This document shows, in pieces, positions 38,412 to 46,517 of a stretch of 64,000 nt of DNA (positions are counted from its first letter, which is position 1; each line of letters begins with the position of its first letter). The translations under genes were made by a program, and so were the position numbers. Source of the stretch: Paenibacillus woosongensis. GTDB taxonomy: Bacteria > Bacillota > Bacilli > Paenibacillales > Paenibacillaceae. Where the stretch lies: NCBI RefSeq assembly GCF_009725165.1, contig NZ_WNZW01000001.1, positions 806,001 to 870,000 of the forward strand, in the 5' to 3' direction. The notes under the pieces were generated by a model. It was not told the DNA's origin. It saw only the letters and a program-made list of their open reading frames with translations, and ran no database searches.

Positions 38412-39812
38412 ATGTTTCTAAATGACAACTTCCTGTTAACGACGGATATGGCCGAGTCGCTGTTCCATGACTACGCCGATAATATGCCGATCATCGACTA
38501 TCATTGCCATCTTGATCCGAAGGAAATCTATGAGAATAAGAATTTCAAAAATATTACCGAGGCGTGGCTCTACGGGGATCACTACAAATGGCGCCTGATG
38601 CGCGCCAACGGCGTCCCCGAGTCCCACATTACCGGAGACGCATCGGACTACGATAAGTTTCTAGCTTGGGCAAGAACCGTGCCGAAAACGATCGGCAACC
38701 CGTTGTTTAGCTGGACTCATCTGGAGCTGCGCCGGTTCTTTGGCATCGATGAGCTGTTAAACGAACAATCCGCACCGCGAATTTGGGAGAAGGCGAACGA
38801 GAAGCTTGCTTCCCCGGAGTTCCGGCGCCGCAGCCTCATCAAGGCTTCCAATGTGAAAATCATTTGTACGACAGATGACCCCGTTGATTCCCTGGAGTAC
38901 CATCAAGCCCTGAGCAATGAAGAGCAAGACTTCCAGGTGTTCCCGACCTTTCGACCGGATAAGGCGCTCAACATTGACGCCCCGGGCTTCAAGGATTGGA
39001 TTGGACGTCTGGAGCAGGCAGCCGGAACAGCGGTCGCTTCGTACGCAGACTTGGTGAATGCGCTCAAGAATCGCGTGCTGTTCTTCCATGAGCACGGCTG
39101 CCGCCTGTCAGACCATGCCCTCGACGTGCTTCGCTATCAAGCCGGGGAAGCGGGCGACGTGGAGAGGATTTTTGCCAAAAGGCTGGCCGGGGATGATCTG
39201 TCCAAGGAAGAAATAACCGTTTATCGCACTGAGCTTCTGTCCGCATTGATCGGCATGTATCATGAAATGAATTGGACGATGCAGCTTCACATCCACGCTT
39301 ACCGAAACAACAACACGCCGATGTTCAACAAGCTGGGTCCGGATACCGGCTACGACGGCATCAACGACCTGTCGCTCACCGTGTCTCTCTCGCAATTGCT
39401 GGATCGCGCAGAGAGTACGCAAGGACTGCCGAAGACGATTCTGTACTCCTTGAATCCGAACGACTATCCGGCGATTCTGGCTTTGATGGGTTGCTATCAG
39501 AAGGATACGCCAGGCAAGCTGCAGCTGGGATCAGGCTGGTGGTACAATGATACCCGCAGCGGAATGCGCCATCAGCTCACGATGTTTGCCGATAATAGCG
39601 TATTGGCCAATTTCGTCGGGATGCTGACCGATTCGCGCAGCTTCCTGTCCTACACCCGCCACGAATATTTCCGCCGCGTATTGTGCGAGCTGATCGGCGA
39701 ATGGGTGGAGCGCGGAGAAGCGCCAAATGATGCTGCGCTGCTCGGAAAGCTGGTTGAGGACATTTCCTATAACAATGCAGCCAACTATTTTGGCTTCAGT
39801 TCTGCCAAGTAA
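38412..39812 (+). CDS. uxaC: Glucuronate/galacturonate isomerase
   Basis: 466 aa; the ATG follows AAAGGAGCCAAGCGGT. The amidohydrolase-like UxaC family is recognised by MPIIDYHCHLDPKEIYENK, ICTTDDPVDSLEYH, and GWWYNDTRSGMRHQLTMFAD near the C-terminus. It isomerises galacturonate to tagaturonate (and glucuronate to fructuronate), the first cytoplasmic step before UxaB and UxaA. Full family length. UxuA/UxuB for the glucuronate branch are not in the window. Confidence 0.95.
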   Translation: MFLNDNFLLTTDMAESLFHDYADNMPIIDYHCHLDPKEIYENKNFKNITEAWLYGDHYKWRLMRANGVPESHITGDASDYDKFLAWARTVPKTIGNPLFSWTHLELRRFFGIDELLNEQSAPRIWEKANEKLASPEFRRRSLIKASNVKIICTTDDPVDSLEYHQALSNEEQDFQVFPTFRPDKALNIDAPGFKDWIGRLEQAAGTAVASYADLVNALKNRVLFFHEHGCRLSDHALDVLRYQAGEAGDVERIFAKRLAGDDLSKEEITVYRTELLSALIGMYHEMNWTMQLHIHAYRNNNTPMFNKLGPDTGYDGINDLSLTVSLSQLLDRAESTQGLPKTILYSLNPNDYPAILALMGCYQKDTPGKLQLGSGWWYNDTRSGMRHQLTMFADNSVLANFVGMLTDSRSFLSYTRHEYFRRVLCELIGEWVERGEAPNDAALLGKLVEDISYNNAANYFGFSSAK

Positions 39813-39826
39813 AGGAGACGGCGCTC

Positions 39827-40642
39827 ATGTTATTGGTTTGCGCAAACAACGAGCATTTAACGAAAGAGGAAGGGAAGTTTCCGGCGGAAACCTCCCTCCT
39901 CTTTCTCTATCCTGTCACAGAGGCTAACGAGGAAGAAGACACCGATGAACGCAGCAAGGCTGAGGACGGCGGTAAAGCCCGTCCTTTCGTTCTTGTGCTG
40001 CCTGGCGGCGGTTATACCCATCTCGCTCAACATGAAGGGGAGCCCATCGCCCGCTGGCTAAACAGCCTGGGAATTCATGCTGGCGTGCTGCATTATCAGG
40101 TAGGTGATTTCGAGTTCACTGACCTGATCAAGGATGTGGAGGATGCCCTCAAATGGGTGCGAGAAGCGCCCAAAAATTGGTATGTGATCCCTGACCAGGT
40201 CGGGATGATCGGTTCCTCTGCGGGAGGCCACTTGGCTTCCATTGCTGCGACTACAGGAACGGTGAAGCCGAATCTGCTGCTGCTCTGCTATCCTGTCATC
40301 TCGCTCCATGAACCGTATACCCATGAAGGCAGCCGCCGTAATTTTCTGGGAGCAAGTCCTGCGAAGGATTTATTGGATGCCTGGTCATCCGATCAGCGTG
40401 TTACGGCCGACACCCCTCCTACTTTCATCTGGATGACGGCCGATGACAGCGTGGTGCCTGTCGAGAACAGCCTGCTGTTTGCGGGGGCCCTGTCCCGTCA
40501 TAAAGTTCCTTTTGAGCTGCACATATTCGAGGAAGGGCGCCACGGCCTCGGCCTCGCAGACGATCATGAGCATGTGCGGCAATGGCTCCCCCTTGCCGAG
40601 AATTGGCTAGGCCAACATCATTATGTAAAGAAGGGATCATGA
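39827..40642 (+). CDS. Alpha/beta hydrolase, esterase/lipase family
   Basis: 271 aa; the ATG follows AAAGGAGACGGCGCTC, 14 bp after uxaC. The fold has oxyanion motif LPGGGYTHLAQHEGEP, nucleophile elbow MIGSSAGGHLAS (Ser about 130), acid region MTADDSVVPVENS and His in EEGRHGLGLADD. It resembles the BD-FAE-type carbohydrate esterases. There is no signal peptide. In this operon it probably deacylates imported pectic oligomers alongside the next gene; the acyl group is not determined by sequence. Confidence 0.82.
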   Translation: MLLVCANNEHLTKEEGKFPAETSLLFLYPVTEANEEEDTDERSKAEDGGKARPFVLVLPGGGYTHLAQHEGEPIARWLNSLGIHAGVLHYQVGDFEFTDLIKDVEDALKWVREAPKNWYVIPDQVGMIGSSAGGHLASIAATTGTVKPNLLLLCYPVISLHEPYTHEGSRRNFLGASPAKDLLDAWSSDQRVTADTPPTFIWMTADDSVVPVENSLLFAGALSRHKVPFELHIFEEGRHGLGLADDHEHVRQWLPLAENWLGQHHYVKKGS

Positions 40643-41340
40643 TGAGCCATACCTTGTTTATTGCCGGCGATTCCACCGCCGCTCTGAAGGGCGCTGCCGA
40701 GAAGCCGATGACCGGCTGGGGCGAATATTTGCAAGGGTTCTTCCAATCCACTATCCGCGTGGATAATCGGGCCATTAACGGGCGAAGCACGAAATCATTC
40801 CTTGCTGAGGGACGGCTGGCGGACATTGAACGGAACTTTGGACCCGGCGACTACCTGTTCATCCAGTTCGGGCACAATGACGGCAAAATAGAAGACCCCA
40901 GCCGTTACGCCGATCCACAGCAGGAATACCGCTTAAATTTGCAGCGTTTCATCGGCTCCGCCCGCAAACAGGGCGGTATGCCTGTGCTGCTAACCTCCGT
41001 CAGCCGCCGCCTCTTCTTGGAAGATGGCACCCTTGATCCCTGCGCGATAGGCGAGTATCCCTCCGCGATGAGGGAGGTCGCATCGGAGACAGGCACACCG
41101 CTGCTTGATATTTATACGGCTTCGCAGCAGCTGTACCAGTCATTAGGGACTGACGGATCGAAGCGGCTATTCATGCACCTGCCGGAGGGGGCTTATCCGA
41201 ATTACCCGTCCGGCATCATCGACGATACTCATTTCTCGGACGAAGGAGCAAGGCAAATCGCCAGGCTCGTAGCACTAGCCATCCAGCAATCGGATGAACT
41301 ATCTGCTCTCAAGCAGCATTTAAAAGGAGAGATCACATGA
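40642..41340 (+). CDS. Rhamnogalacturonan acetylesterase, SGNH hydrolase (CE12-like)
   Basis: 232 aa from the ATG at 40642, 6 nt after AAGGG; the adjacent ATG at 40639 is an alternative. The gene overlaps the previous stop. SGNH blocks: FIAGDSTAA with nucleophile Ser (about 10), NRAINGRSTKSF, IQFGHNDGK, and DDTHFSDEGA with catalytic Asp/His. This matches the YesT/rhamnogalacturonan acetylesterase group, which removes acetyl groups from the galacturonate of rhamnogalacturonan I. It has no signal peptide, so it probably acts on imported oligomers. Confidence 0.88.
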   Translation: MSHTLFIAGDSTAALKGAAEKPMTGWGEYLQGFFQSTIRVDNRAINGRSTKSFLAEGRLADIERNFGPGDYLFIQFGHNDGKIEDPSRYADPQQEYRLNLQRFIGSARKQGGMPVLLTSVSRRLFLEDGTLDPCAIGEYPSAMREVASETGTPLLDIYTASQQLYQSLGTDGSKRLFMHLPEGAYPNYPSGIIDDTHFSDEGARQIARLVALAIQQSDELSALKQHLKGEIT

Positions 41341-42179
41341 CGGTTCCACTTCATCTCGGCGTTCGCGCCCATGATTTCGGACAAATTCCATTGACCGATC
41401 TGATTCAGAAGCTGCAGCAATACGAGTTCTCGCATATTCAATTTGCGATCAAGAAATCTTTTCCGGAAAGCGCACCCAGCTTTTCCGCTTTGAGTCCGGG
41501 CACGGCGGCTTACTACGGCAACGCCTTCCGGCGGGCAGGCATTCAAATTGCGGTGCTGGGCTGCTATGTCAATATCGTAGCGCCCGACCCGCAGACAGAG
41601 GCCCAGGCGCTGGCTGACTTCAAGACCAATATCCGCTTGGCGAGAGATTTCGGCGCCAGTCTTGTAGGTACGGAGACGGGCAGCGTTGGCCATGGCTACA
41701 CGACCGACAACTTCACCGAAGAAGCCTTCCAAAGGGTCATACCTGCAGTACGCGAGATGGTTGCGGAAGCCGAGCGCTTTGGCGTCACGGTAGGCATCGA
41801 AGCGGGATTAAATCATCCCCTTCACACCGCTGCATTGGCCCGTCGTCTGCTGGATGCGATTCCTTCGAACAACTTGCAGATCATTCTCGACTGCGCCAAC
41901 CTGATGTCGCCGGACAACTATACACAACAGGACGAAGTGGTGGCCGAAGCACTGGAGCTGCTGGGTGATCGGATCGCCGTCCTCCATCTGAAGGATTTCA
42001 TTGTGAGGGACGGACGAATCGAAATGGTCCCCGTAGGCCAGGGTTTGCTCAAGTTCGAGCCGATTCTCCGCTATATGAAATACGAACGGCCACATATTCA
42101 GGGCCTTATGGAGAGTACAACCGAACCGCATTTGGCGGGGAGCGTCGAGTTTCTGAGAAGATTGTACGAAGAAGTATGA
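41337..42179 (+). CDS. Sugar phosphate isomerase/epimerase-like TIM-barrel protein
   Basis: 280 aa; the ATG overlaps the previous stop (ATGA) and follows AAAGGAGAGATCAC. A xylose-isomerase-like TIM barrel with ETGSVGHGYT, VGIEAGLNHPLHT, IILDCANLMSPDN and AVLHLKDFIV, the metal-ligand positions of the AP_endonuc_2 superfamily. The reaction is unknown; as last gene of the uronate operon it may interconvert a keto-uronate or a related sugar. It ends 15 bp before a strong terminator. Confidence 0.85.
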   Translation: MTVPLHLGVRAHDFGQIPLTDLIQKLQQYEFSHIQFAIKKSFPESAPSFSALSPGTAAYYGNAFRRAGIQIAVLGCYVNIVAPDPQTEAQALADFKTNIRLARDFGASLVGTETGSVGHGYTTDNFTEEAFQRVIPAVREMVAEAERFGVTVGIEAGLNHPLHTAALARRLLDAIPSNNLQIILDCANLMSPDNYTQQDEVVAEALELLGDRIAVLHLKDFIVRDGRIEMVPVGQGLLKFEPILRYMKYERPHIQGLMESTTEPHLAGSVEFLRRLYEEV

Positions 42180-42188
42180 GCTAAAACA

Positions 42189-42371
42189 TCATCCCCCCGG
42201 TTCAGCCCGCACTAGCGAGGATCTGAACCGGGGGTTTTTTAGGGACTTGTTGGCCTGCATCGTATAGGCTCCCTTCTCCATAATCAGTTCAATTCGTTTG
42301 CCTGTGCCCCTAAGATTCTGCAACAGATCGCGCATCATGCCTTGATATTTTTGAGGTATCCCGTTATTCAT
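42189..42371 (-). CDS. Small hypothetical protein at the end of the toxin array
   Basis: 60 aa. The ATG is preceded by GGAGGGCTAGGTGA, a good ribosome site, inside the end of the previous gene. The first 47 residues (MNNGIPQKYQGMMRDLLQNL..., GKRIELIMEKGAYTMQ) look like a real protein. The rest is translated through the uxa terminator, so the C-terminus is probably not native and the gene may be cut short where the region was joined to the pectin island. No family was recognised. Confidence 0.5.
   Translation of the reverse strand: MNNGIPQKYQGMMRDLLQNLRGTGKRIELIMEKGAYTMQANKSLKNPRFRSSLVRAEPGG
42194..42240 (+). terminator. Strong terminator closing the uxa operon
   Basis: A 12-bp perfect stem, CCCCCGGTTCAG / CTGAACCGGGGG, with a 17-nt loop is followed by six T. 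It marks the right edge of the pectin island, and the minus-strand toxin region ends against it. Confidence 0.95.
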
Positions 42372-42375
42372 TCAC

Positions 42376-42879
42376 CTAGCCCTCCAGTTCTGCAAGCTGA
42401 GCCACCTTTTCAGTCAATACTCGCCTTGTTTGTGCCAGACGCTCTTCTGCATCCTGAATCATTTTCACCGATGCTGCCTTTGCATTTTCAAATTCTTGCT
42501 TCTGTCGTGCTTGAACTGCCTCGTTATACTGTATAAGTTGCTTGCAATCTGATGCTTCTTGTTCTAGTCTGTCTATGAGTTCTAGTGCTTGCTGGCGTGG
42601 CAGGCCATCCTTCTGATCTGTTACCGCATCCAAATGCTTCGCATGTTTCAACAACTGCTGAATCTCTTCGCTAACCTTAAAATCTGTAAGTCCTGTTTGC
42701 TGCAACGCTGCCGCCTGCTCACGTAATTCCCTTGCTTGCTGACAATAACCACGAATTTCGTCCATAAGCTGTTCGTGTGCTTCGCGAGCCTGGGCAATAG
42801 ACTGCAATTCTTTTTTTCGTTCCTGTACTAGTTGCTGGTTCTTCAGCTCTTCTGCCACTACCTATTCACGTTTTGCCAT
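42376..42879 (-). pseudogene. Coiled-coil protein gene with an amber codon at position 6
   Basis: The natural start appears to be the ATG at 42879 behind AGGAGGAAGAAACGA. It reads Met-Ala-Lys-Arg-Glu, then TAG (42864-42862), then stays open for 162 more codons. Restart is possible at GTG 42858, giving 160 aa, but without its own ribosome site. The body is a long Glu/Gln/Lys-rich coiled coil (QQLVQERKKELQ, REQAAALQQTG, AEERLAQTRRVL). The start region is homologous to that of the toxin gene at 46895. Function unknown; it may be an adaptor or chaperone of the toxin system (inference). Confidence 0.6.
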
Positions 42880-42903
42880 TCGTTTCTTCCTCCTTTGATT
42901 TAG

Positions 42904-43033
42904 GCACGCAAAAAAAGCTCATTCCTACTCATAAAACAAGTTGGATAGAGCTTTGAAAGTTTATCAAGTGTTTGAATCATTTAGTGTTTGGTTTGTTGGT
43001 TGTATTGTATGATCTGGTTGTTGTGATTGTAAA
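42904..43033 (-). repeat. Toxin-array leader repeat, copy A (contains a terminator)
   Basis: About 130 bp, over 90% identical by eye to 46921-47053. On the minus strand it reads: a scrap of coding sequence (QPDHTIQPTNQT), a stop, a hairpin with GGAATGAGCTTTTTTT as the descending arm and T-run, then the ribosome site and ATGGCAAAAC start of the next gene. So it carries the end of one unit, a terminator, and the start of the next. Confidence 0.85.
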
Positions 43034-43058
43034 TACTGAATTATTAATTCAACTTATT

Positions 43059-43310
43059 TTACGATTCAAATGCAGTTCTTTCCGGGAATACTCCATTTTC
43101 TCTAATCAAACACACAACAAGTCTCTGAGCTGCTCGATCAAAATAAAATTTAGAAGATAGATCAGGGTCTGGTAAAGCTTCCACTTCCGCAAATCTTCTA
43201 GTTACTTTATTCAATTCAATTTTCCCCATCATATTTTCATTTGGACCGAATCTGTAAACAACTCTTTCATTATCCTCATGCTCTTTTAACAGCAACACAT
43301 ATGAAGCCAA
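43059..43310 (-). CDS. Small protein, probable immunity to the 43313 toxin module
   Basis: 83 aa. The TTG start sits 7 nt after a perfect GGAGG and 2 bp after the toxin-module stop, so the two are translationally coupled. Sequence: LLLKEHEDNERVVYRFGP, MGKIELNKVTRRFAEVEALP, FYFDRAAQRLVVCLI. No family was recognised with confidence. Toxin-immunity order, tight spacing and size support the immunity role. Confidence 0.6.
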   Translation of the reverse strand: MASYVLLLKEHEDNERVVYRFGPNENMMGKIELNKVTRRFAEVEALPDPDLSSKFYFDRAAQRLVVCLIRENGVFPERTAFES

Positions 43311-43312
43311 GA

Positions 43313-43840
43313 CTATTCCTCCTCAGGTGGATTCCACGGACGACCCGAATCAACAGTTCTATCATGGGCTGTCCTATAATCCGTTTTGAATATACCTTCA
43401 AATTTTGATTCAAATAACTCATGGTTCAGTAAATCAATATCATTTTGTTTATACGTTCCCTTTTGAAGTCTGTCCCAAGCTTGTGCAATTTCATAATCTG
43501 CTTCAAAACGTCCAACACCATGCTCTTTAATATGTTCTTTAAAAAACAAGTGATCCTTTATTCTCTGAACTCTATTTTCAGTCATTCCTGTATTTTTAGC
43601 AATAGCCTGAACGTCAACATTTGATTTTCTAAATGATTCGTACATTGCCTCTGCTTTATCAAGTCTTCTTAAATACTCATCTACTGACAGTTCTCTACCA
43701 CCAGTCTGAGCTTTTGGCGTCCCCTCAGCCTCTTCACCAGATGCACTTCCCTTACTCTAAAAAGCTGTTAATTTTTTTAGAGTCATTTTTAGCTAAGCCT
43801 GTTCCTCCGGCAAGTATCCCTACAGTATCAATTTCTGCAT
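43313..43840 (-). pseudogene. Orphan polymorphic-toxin C-terminal module with a scrap of its VgrG-like carrier
   Basis: The frame is open from 43757 to the stop at 43313 but has no start with a ribosome site; an internal ATG lies at 43645. It reads GEEAEGTPKAQTGGRELSVD, then an alpha-rich toxin domain with RFEADYEIAQAWDRL, LLNHELFESKFEG and YRTAHDRTVDSGRPWNPP. Just upstream, in another frame (43838-43761), lies DTVGILAGGTGLAKN, matching DTVGVFIGGAGLIKN of the intact carrier at 52474. So this is the tail of a former carrier with an internal deletion and a frameshift. The toxin domain resembles HE..ES/AHD domains on contact toxins; activity unknown. Confidence 0.75.
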
Positions 43841-43935
43841 GAAAAAAACTCATTCCTACTTATGGTTAATGTGGGAATGAGCTTTTGTAAGTTTATCAAG
43901 TGTTTGGTATATTCGATGTATTGTACGATCTTGTT
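43838..43935 (-). repeat. Toxin-array leader repeat, copy B (contains a terminator)
   Basis: A diverged copy sharing TTTATCAAGTGTTTG and TTGTACGATCTTGTT with copies A and D. Its hairpin is the most regular: GCTCATTCCC and GGAATGAG arms followed on the minus strand by seven T. It separates the Imm3 gene from the carrier scrap and orphan toxin at 43313. Confidence 0.75.
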
Positions 43936-44026
43936 AATTGGGCTTGTATTAAATTACAAATAATGGACAATACTGCAAAAAATATATTATTACTCCACAA
44001 AATAGGAGTTTAATCAAACTATAAAT

Positions 44027-44713
44027 CTAAATTATTTTACTTAACACATCCTTAATTCGGATGGATAGATCTAACTTTTCAAATTCTGATAATTGTTGCC
44101 CTACCTCTCCCAATTCAAATTGCTCTAGTTCGCTTCGGAGCTTCATAATGTCTTCTTCGTCTACCATGACACTGTATCTAATAAGTAGTTCTAGAAGTGT
44201 TGTTTTAACAACGATATTTTCACTAAGTGTATTCGTACATTCACGTTCAAAACGCTCCAATACTTTCTCTATAATTTCGCTTTTATTTTTCACTTCATTA
44301 TAAATAATCCCAAAGTAATCCTTAACTTCTTTCTCCATTTCATAGTAATGCCATCTTGTGTATGGGCTATAATCTACTGGAATATTATCAATTTCATCTA
44401 GTACCATATCTCTGCGCTCTAATATGTCCTTATACTCATCTGGAGTTGTTTCAACTTGAAGTTGATCTAAATCTAAAGAATTTAATGTCTCAATTATTCT
44501 TTCTTTTGCTTTAAAAAATATTTTTGAATGCGTTAGATAAATATTACCTTCTGCAATATATACAACAGCCTTCTCCATTTCACCTCTACTTTGAACACCA
44601 AAATATGCATCAGTAGTACATGCAATGGCTTCAGCATCGCTCATCTTCTCGTTTTTAAAATCAAAATATCTTTCATAAAACGCACCAAATAATGACTCAT
44701 AATTTCGTTTCAT
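44027..44713 (-). CDS. Imm3-family immunity protein
   Basis: 228 aa; the ATG follows AAAGGAGACGACAGATAA. The N-terminal 120 residues match the Imm3 pattern known from polymorphic-toxin loci: YESLFGAFYERYFDFKNEKM, DAEAIACTTDAYFG, MEKAVVYIAEGNIYLTHSKI. The C-terminal half is Glu-rich and helical. It lies 41 bp after a deaminase-type toxin module, the usual partner of Imm3 proteins, and probably neutralises it in the cytoplasm. Family call is from memory of the pattern, not a search. Confidence 0.65.
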   Translation of the reverse strand: MKRNYESLFGAFYERYFDFKNEKMSDAEAIACTTDAYFGVQSRGEMEKAVVYIAEGNIYLTHSKIFFKAKERIIETLNSLDLDQLQVETTPDEYKDILERRDMVLDEIDNIPVDYSPYTRWHYYEMEKEVKDYFGIIYNEVKNKSEIIEKVLERFERECTNTLSENIVVKTTLLELLIRYSVMVDEEDIMKLRSELEQFELGEVGQQLSEFEKLDLSIRIKDVLSKII

Positions 44714-44754
44714 TTATCTGTCGTCTCCTTTAATATAACTTAAGAACCAACTAG

Positions 44755-45186
44755 TTAGTCACCATTATGGATGACTTCAATATCAATGTTTGGATAATCA
44801 GTATGAAACTGCTTAATTATCCTACTACAACTTGCACACGTGTCTATTTCAGTGAACAATTTTATTTTTCCACGGGCTTTTGAAGGATCATTTAATTTAT
44901 CTAGTCTGGCCGCTAAATCATTTAGAATCTTGTACTCCATATCATTGTCTCTTTTTCTTATATGTCCACCTCTATTTGGTGCAAGGGTTACCTCATATTT
45001 CGGTTTAGGTGGCCTTAACGAAAAATCAGCATAATCTATTGCCTTGTTATCTCCATTTAAACTACTATGTGCATAAAATTCCTTTTTGTCTATCCCTGCT
45101 ATGTCTACTTCTGAATACGCAAAATTGAGCTCGTCTTTAAGTCTATTTGAGGTTTGTTGTTGTATTGTATGATCTTGTTGCCACAT
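44755..45186 (-). CDS. Deaminase-fold polymorphic toxin C-terminal module
   Basis: 143 aa from an ATG at 45186 with no real ribosome site. Residues 3-12 (QQDHTIQQQT) come from leader repeat C, so this is an orphan tail rather than a complete gene. The domain has EFYAHSSLNG, DMEYKILNDLA and LFTEIDTCASCSRII, the zinc-ligand layout (Glu motif plus CxxC) of the BURPS668_1122-like bacterial toxin deaminases. Such toxins deaminate nucleic-acid bases in target cells. The Asp in DMEYK takes the place of the usual first ligand, so activity is uncertain. Immunity partner: the following Imm3-like gene. Confidence 0.7.
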   Translation of the reverse strand: MWQQDHTIQQQTSNRLKDELNFAYSEVDIAGIDKKEFYAHSSLNGDNKAIDYADFSLRPPKPKYEVTLAPNRGGHIRKRDNDMEYKILNDLAARLDKLNDPSKARGKIKLFTEIDTCASCSRIIKQFHTDYPNIDIEVIHNGD

Positions 45187-45195
45187 TGTAAACCC
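45151..45195 (-). repeat. Toxin-array leader repeat, copy C (short, fused to the deaminase module)
   Basis: 45 bp (GGTTTGTTGTTGTATTGTAT... to TTGTAAACCC on plus) matching the 3' end of copies A and D. Here it is read in frame as the first residues of the deaminase module (QQDHTIQ), which shows that the same scrap in the other copies is former coding sequence at the toxin junction. Confidence 0.75.
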
Positions 45196-45271
45196 AATCT
45201 ATATTTTTGCATGGGTTACTGGTTATCGTCACTAAGCGGTTCAATCAATATTGAAAAATGTAACAATAGTT

Positions 45272-45770
45272 TACTCGGCACAACCATTATCTAGCGCATC
45301 CAAGGTTTCATCAATTATATCAAGTGGTTCCCTTTTAACTCAATTTGCAAGCGAAAGAAAATCAGTAGCACCAGCTACATTCAAATAACCAGCCCTTATA
45401 AAGAAATGGCCACCTCTTTCATATAGCTTTATTGCTGGCTCAAACAAATCTTTATTATCAATAGCAATTTGATTTCCTTCATCAATGAGTGCGTTTAACT
45501 CTAAATAACTGGTAGCAATTTCTCTAACATAACTATTGTCAATCTCCTTTAGTATTTGTAATTCATCAACACTCACTTGTGACTTAGTTATCGAATTTGA
45601 AATGATAATAAAAGGATAACTTACAAGCCCCAGGATAATATTGAAAAAAATGATACTCTTCTTAAGTATTCTTTACTCAAATGAACAACATGTGATCTTG
45701 CTTGCTTTTTTCCAATACAACTCCAATCTATTGCAGAAATACGCTTAATTGCCTGATTAAAATTTTCCAT
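45272..45770 (-). pseudogene. Decayed duplicate of the 45986 immunity gene
   Basis: It starts at ATG 45770 as MENFNQAIKRISAIDWS, parallel to MNLNMAIERISSINWS of the next gene. It loses frame after KEYLRRVSFF, resumes as SVDELQILKEIDNSY...LIDEGNQIAIDNKDLFEP, and has an in-frame stop at 45342-45340 where the intact copy reads ANLVE. The remaining tail (REPLDIIDETLDAL) is still recognisable. One frameshift and one nonsense change, so probably non-functional. Confidence 0.8.
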
Positions 45771-45985
45771 CAATTATTTCGCTCCGTCTTCTCTATTTTT
45801 ATTGCCCAAAAACTTTTTACCCATCCCCTAAGTTGTAATTTAAATTAGATGAACCGTCGGTAACGTATTAGCGTCGTAAAAAAAGAAACCACAACACGGA
45901 TTAGCTCGCATTGTGGCGTTAGTTATATCATTGTATTTTAATTCTTATCCCTGCTCATATTAATCATAATACCGTAATCATTTTC

Positions 45986-46486
45986 TTAATTTGATTCATC
46001 CATTTTATCTAGGGTTGCATCAGTAATATCTACTGGTTCTATCTCTACTAGATTTGCCCAAATTGTAAAAGGAAATGATGAGCCATTAACATTAATTCCT
46101 CCCTCACCCCTATAAAAAATCCCCCCTCGTTCATATAGTTTTATAACAGGCTCAAACAAATCTTTGTTATCTATAGCAACTTGATTTCCCTCATCTATTA
46201 ATGCATTTAATTCAAGATAACTCGTAACTAACGCTCTGTGATAACTATTATGTACTTCATTCAATATTTGGATTTCCTCAACATTAGTTTTTGGTGATGT
46301 TATTGAATTTGAGATCATAAGAAAAGGATACAAACATTTACCTGGATAATTATTATGAAATATAGAAGCTCTTCTCAGATACTCACGAACTAATTGAATA
46401 TGGGAGTTACTATTCCTTTTTCCAACTTCGCTCCAATTAATAGACGAAATTCGCTCAATAGCCATATTTAAATTCATAGTATTCAT
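45986..46486 (-). CDS. Probable immunity protein, partner of the 46518 toxin module
   Basis: 166 aa from the ATG at 46486 (AAAGGG upstream); the frame also opens at 46528 overlapping the toxin gene, without a ribosome site. An alpha-helical protein: MAIERISSINWSEVGKRNSN, QLVREYLRRASIFHNNYPGK, TSYLELNALIDEGNQVAIDN, VIKLYERGGIF. No family is named. Position directly after a toxin module and the decayed second copy downstream are typical of immunity genes. Confidence 0.6.
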   Translation of the reverse strand: MNTMNLNMAIERISSINWSEVGKRNSNSHIQLVREYLRRASIFHNNYPGKCLYPFLMISNSITSPKTNVEEIQILNEVHNSYHRALVTSYLELNALIDEGNQVAIDNKDLFEPVIKLYERGGIFYRGEGGINVNGSSFPFTIWANLVEIEPVDITDATLDKMDESN

Positions 46487-46517
46487 AGTGTAGACCCTTT
46501 CTAAGTGTTTTTTTAGA

